A DNA stretch of 6,041 nt from CALKKN01 sp041571375 (GTDB lineage: Bacteria; Pseudomonadota; Gammaproteobacteria; Xanthomonadales; SZUA-36). The position numbers and the translations under genes are program-made. Below are positions 3,751 to 6,041 of the stretch, piece by piece. The notes beneath the pieces were generated by a model. It did no database searches, was not told the origin of the DNA, and saw only the letters and a list, made by a program, of their open reading frames with translations. The stretch is taken from contig JBFFUJ010000157.1 of the NCBI GenBank assembly GCA_041571375.1, positions 1 through 6,041 on the forward strand. Reading direction: 5' to 3'. Each line of letters begins with the position of its first letter. Positions within the stretch are counted from its first letter, which is position 1.

Positions 3751-6041
3751 ATCGTAACGTTCTGTCGCTGGCCGTGGCCGGCGCACTGTTTCTCAGCTTG
3801 ACCCCCGTGAATGCCCAGCAGACCGCCGAGAGCGAGATGATGCTGGAAGAGGTCACGGTCACCGCGCGGAAGCGCGAGGAAACCCTGCAGGACGTGCCGT
3901 TTGCGGTGGCCGCCCTGACCGGTGATCAGATGCGGCGCAGCGGACTGACCTCAATGGAGGACGTGTCGCGGACCGTTGCATCTTTTACCGTTCAAAACCT
4001 CGGTCCCGGACAGAGCGTGGTCGCCATTCGAGGCGCTTCGGCAGGTAAGCAGGACCGGGACCTTCCCGGTATCAAGGAACAGGTTGGCGTGTATCTGGAC
4101 GAGTCCGTGATTTCGCTTTCTCTGTTTACACCGGACCTCGATCTGTTCGATCTGAACCGGGTAGAGGTGCTGCGCGGACCGCAGGGCACCCTTTACGGCT
4201 CAGGATCGTTATCCGGCACGGTGCGGTACATTACCAATCAGCCGGATTTCGACAGTGCCTATGGCGCGGTCGAACTGGACCTGAAGACCATCGACAGCGG
4301 CGGCACCGGCGGATATGGCAAGGCCTTTTACAATACGCCGCTCGGCGACAGTTCCGCGCTGCGAATCGTTGCTTATTACGAGGACATACCTGGCTGGATC
4401 GACTCGCACCAGCCTGACGGCAGTTTGCGCCAGGACGTCAACGACGGTGAGCGTTATGGTGCCCGCGTGGCGTTGCGCTTCGAACCCACCGAGAACCTGG
4501 TCATCACGCCGCGATTGGTGTACCAGGATGTCGAAGTAGACGGCTACAACCGTGAGGATCTCTACAACATTCTGGGGAACGAGCTCACGACCACGCGCCC
4601 GAACGTCTCATACGGCCGCAACGAGCAGTACACCCAGTTCGACGAGCTCTTCACGGATGAATTCACCCTGGTCGACCTCAAGATCGAATATGACTTTGGC
4701 GATATCAACCTCACCTCGATCACGTCGTACACGGACCGCAGCCTGGTTGCAGGCAGGGATGCGACGGCCCTGACCGCCAGCATCACCGGTGGCGACATTT
4801 TCCAGTTTGGTGAAGAGGTTTACACCCTGGACGCCCCGCTGGACGATTTCACGAATGTCGACGGCTGGACTCAGGAACTCCGCCTTGACGGCGGCAACGA
4901 CTCCTTCTCCTGGGTTGCCGGAGCTTTTTACAGCGACATGGAGCGCAATTACGGTCAGGAGCTGCTGGTCGCCGGCTTCGAGGACCTGACGGGCATCCCC
5001 ACCGCCGGCGAGATCATCGCGCCGAAGGATGGCCTGTACTGGTCTGATTTGACCTACAGCTTCAAGCAGTTTGCGCTGTTCGGCGAGGCTACCTGGTCAG
5101 CGACGGAGCGGCTCGATCTGACCGGCGGAGTGCGCTACTACGATTTCGATGAATCCCGCGTCCAGACCTTTGACGGGGTGTTTGCCACTCCCGGGACGAC
5201 TACGGGCGGAGCCAAGGCCGACGGTTTCGCGCCCCGCTTGATCGCTGACTTTGCAATCAACGAAGACGTATCGATCAACGGCCAGATTTCGAAGGGCTTC
5301 AGACTGGGTGGCTTGAATGACCCCCTGAACGAGCCGCTATGCAGCCCTGCCGATCTGCAGACCTTCGGCGGTAACGACAGCTTCGGTGACGAGGAACTGT
5401 GGAACTACGAACTCGGCCTGAAATCGGTGTTCAGCGACGGCCGGGTCGTATTCAATGCGGCGGTTTTCCATCAGCAGATCGACGACCTTCAAGCCGTTCT
5501 GCTGGCAGGGACCTGTTCTTCGCGTCTCGTATTCAACGTGCCTGAGGCCCACAGCACCGGTGTGGAATTCGAGCTGTCCGCCCAGCAGACGGATCGCTTC
5601 GACTGGGCATTGACGGCGAGCTTTATCGAAGCCGAGCTGGATTCATCGGTCACTTCGACAGCGGAAGATGGCAGCGTGACGGTGCTGGCGGGTCTGGCGG
5701 AAGGTAATCGCCTCCCCTCGGTGCCTGAGGTGCAAGCCGCCGCTGCCGCGACCTATGTTTTTCCGATGGACCAGGGCTGGGAAGGATACGTGCACGGCAT
5801 CATCCAGTACACGGGGGATCGTGTAACCCAGTTTGGTGATTACACCGAAGGCTTTTCTTTTGTCCAGCTGGAAAGGTTTTTCAGCGGCGGGCAGATCATC
5901 GGTGGCCCGCTGACGGAGTGCTGCTTCACGTTCGACTACGAACTGCCGAGCTACACCACGGCCAACGCCCGGGTCGGTTTCCGCAACGGCCGCTGGGATC
6001 TGGCGCTTTCCGTGAACAACCTGACCGATGAGCATGCGCGC
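3747..6041 (+). CDS. TonB-dependent outer-membrane receptor (3' end cut by window)
   Basis: Outer-membrane active transporter that takes up a substrate using energy passed on by TonB-ExbB-ExbD. There are 765 residues without a stop. The signal peptide is 1-23 (cleavage after VNA). A TonB-box-like EEVTVTA is at 34-40, then a plug with VAIRG (92-96), VGVYLDE (113-119) and VEVLRGPQGTLYG (139-151). The beta-barrel follows, with typical KGFRLGG at 516-522 and, at the edge, NNLTDEHAR (757-765). That last motif normally lies some tens of residues before the C-terminus, so only the last strands are missing. After LYG the usual RNA-[ST]-GG is replaced by SGSLSGTVRYIT. Cysteines occur at 532, 590 and as a vicinal pair at 725-726. 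An in-frame TAA at 3717-3719 rules out starts further upstream. The substrate cannot be told from sequence; siderophore, glycan and other ligands are all possible. Confidence 0.95.
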   Translation, partial: MNRNVLSLAVAGALFLSLTPVNAQQTAESEMMLEEVTVTARKREETLQDVPFAVAALTGDQMRRSGLTSMEDVSRTVASFTVQNLGPGQSVVAIRGASAGKQDRDLPGIKEQVGVYLDESVISLSLFTPDLDLFDLNRVEVLRGPQGTLYGSGSLSGTVRYITNQPDFDSAYGAVELDLKTIDSGGTGGYGKAFYNTPLGDSSALRIVAYYEDIPGWIDSHQPDGSLRQDVNDGERYGARVALRFEPTENLVITPRLVYQDVEVDGYNREDLYNILGNELTTTRPNVSYGRNEQYTQFDELFTDEFTLVDLKIEYDFGDINLTSITSYTDRSLVAGRDATALTASITGGDIFQFGEEVYTLDAPLDDFTNVDGWTQELRLDGGNDSFSWVAGAFYSDMERNYGQELLVAGFEDLTGIPTAGEIIAPKDGLYWSDLTYSFKQFALFGEATWSATERLDLTGGVRYYDFDESRVQTFDGVFATPGTTTGGAKADGFAPRLIADFAINEDVSINGQISKGFRLGGLNDPLNEPLCSPADLQTFGGNDSFGDEELWNYELGLKSVFSDGRVVFNAAVFHQQIDDLQAVLLAGTCSSRLVFNVPEAHSTGVEFELSAQQTDRFDWALTASFIEAELDSSVTSTAEDGSVTVLAGLAEGNRLPSVPEVQAAAAATYVFPMDQGWEGYVHGIIQYTGDRVTQFGDYTEGFSFVQLERFFSGGQIIGGPLTECCFTFDYELPSYTTANARVGFRNGRWDLALSVNNLTDEHAR

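Noticed and set aside
3686..3757. Alternative leader ORF from ATG 3686 (23 codons, ending TAA 3755-3757)
   Set aside because: It has no ribosome site upstream, and its start overlaps the GGAGG that serves ATG 3700. The 3700 frame has far better initiation signals.

Overview
The window looks like a stretch of chromosome from a GC-rich proteobacterium, most likely a gammaproteobacterium. The basis is family content (a TonB-dependent outer-membrane receptor, a PPK2 polyphosphate kinase, a DUF457/YdjM-type membrane protein), GC-rich third codon positions, good Shine-Dalgarno sites in front of several genes, and compact spacing. The assignment is an inference; nothing here fixes a genus. No tRNA, rRNA, CRISPR array, insertion sequence or phage gene is visible.

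Layout. (1) 38-1042, minus strand: an inner-membrane protein of the YdjM/DUF457 'metal-dependent hydrolase' family. (2) 1144-1620, plus strand, divergent from it: an exported three-EF-hand protein with a His/Met-rich linker. (3) 1663-2496, minus strand, convergent with the EF-hand gene: a membrane-anchored alpha/beta hydrolase of the BEM46/ABHD12-13 type. (4) 2616-3539, plus strand, divergent from the hydrolase: a 307-residue class I-like PPK2. (5) 3540-3746: a regulatory region with a palindrome, a good -10 box and a structured mRNA leader. (6) 3747 to the window end: a TonB-dependent receptor of 765 visible residues, cut by the edge just before its last strands.

The five large genes are ordinary members of known families. 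They alternate in direction, so each is probably its own transcription unit; no shared pathway is evident beyond envelope and metal or phosphate physiology.

The most interesting part is the receptor leader. A 16-codon ORF (3700-3750) has a well-spaced GGAGG ribosome site, and its TGA overlaps the receptor ATG in an ATGA junction. Its own start region lies in a nested stem-loop that begins at the predicted transcription start. A CUCC inside the small ORF can pair with the receptor's GGAG, and a competing hairpin next to it would leave GGAG free. Together these suggest the receptor is translated by coupling to a leader peptide, possibly as a regulated switch. This is read from sequence only and is untested. 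Smaller curiosities are a hairpin exactly filling the gap between Shine-Dalgarno and AUG of ppk2, and a possible leaderless start for the alpha/beta hydrolase.
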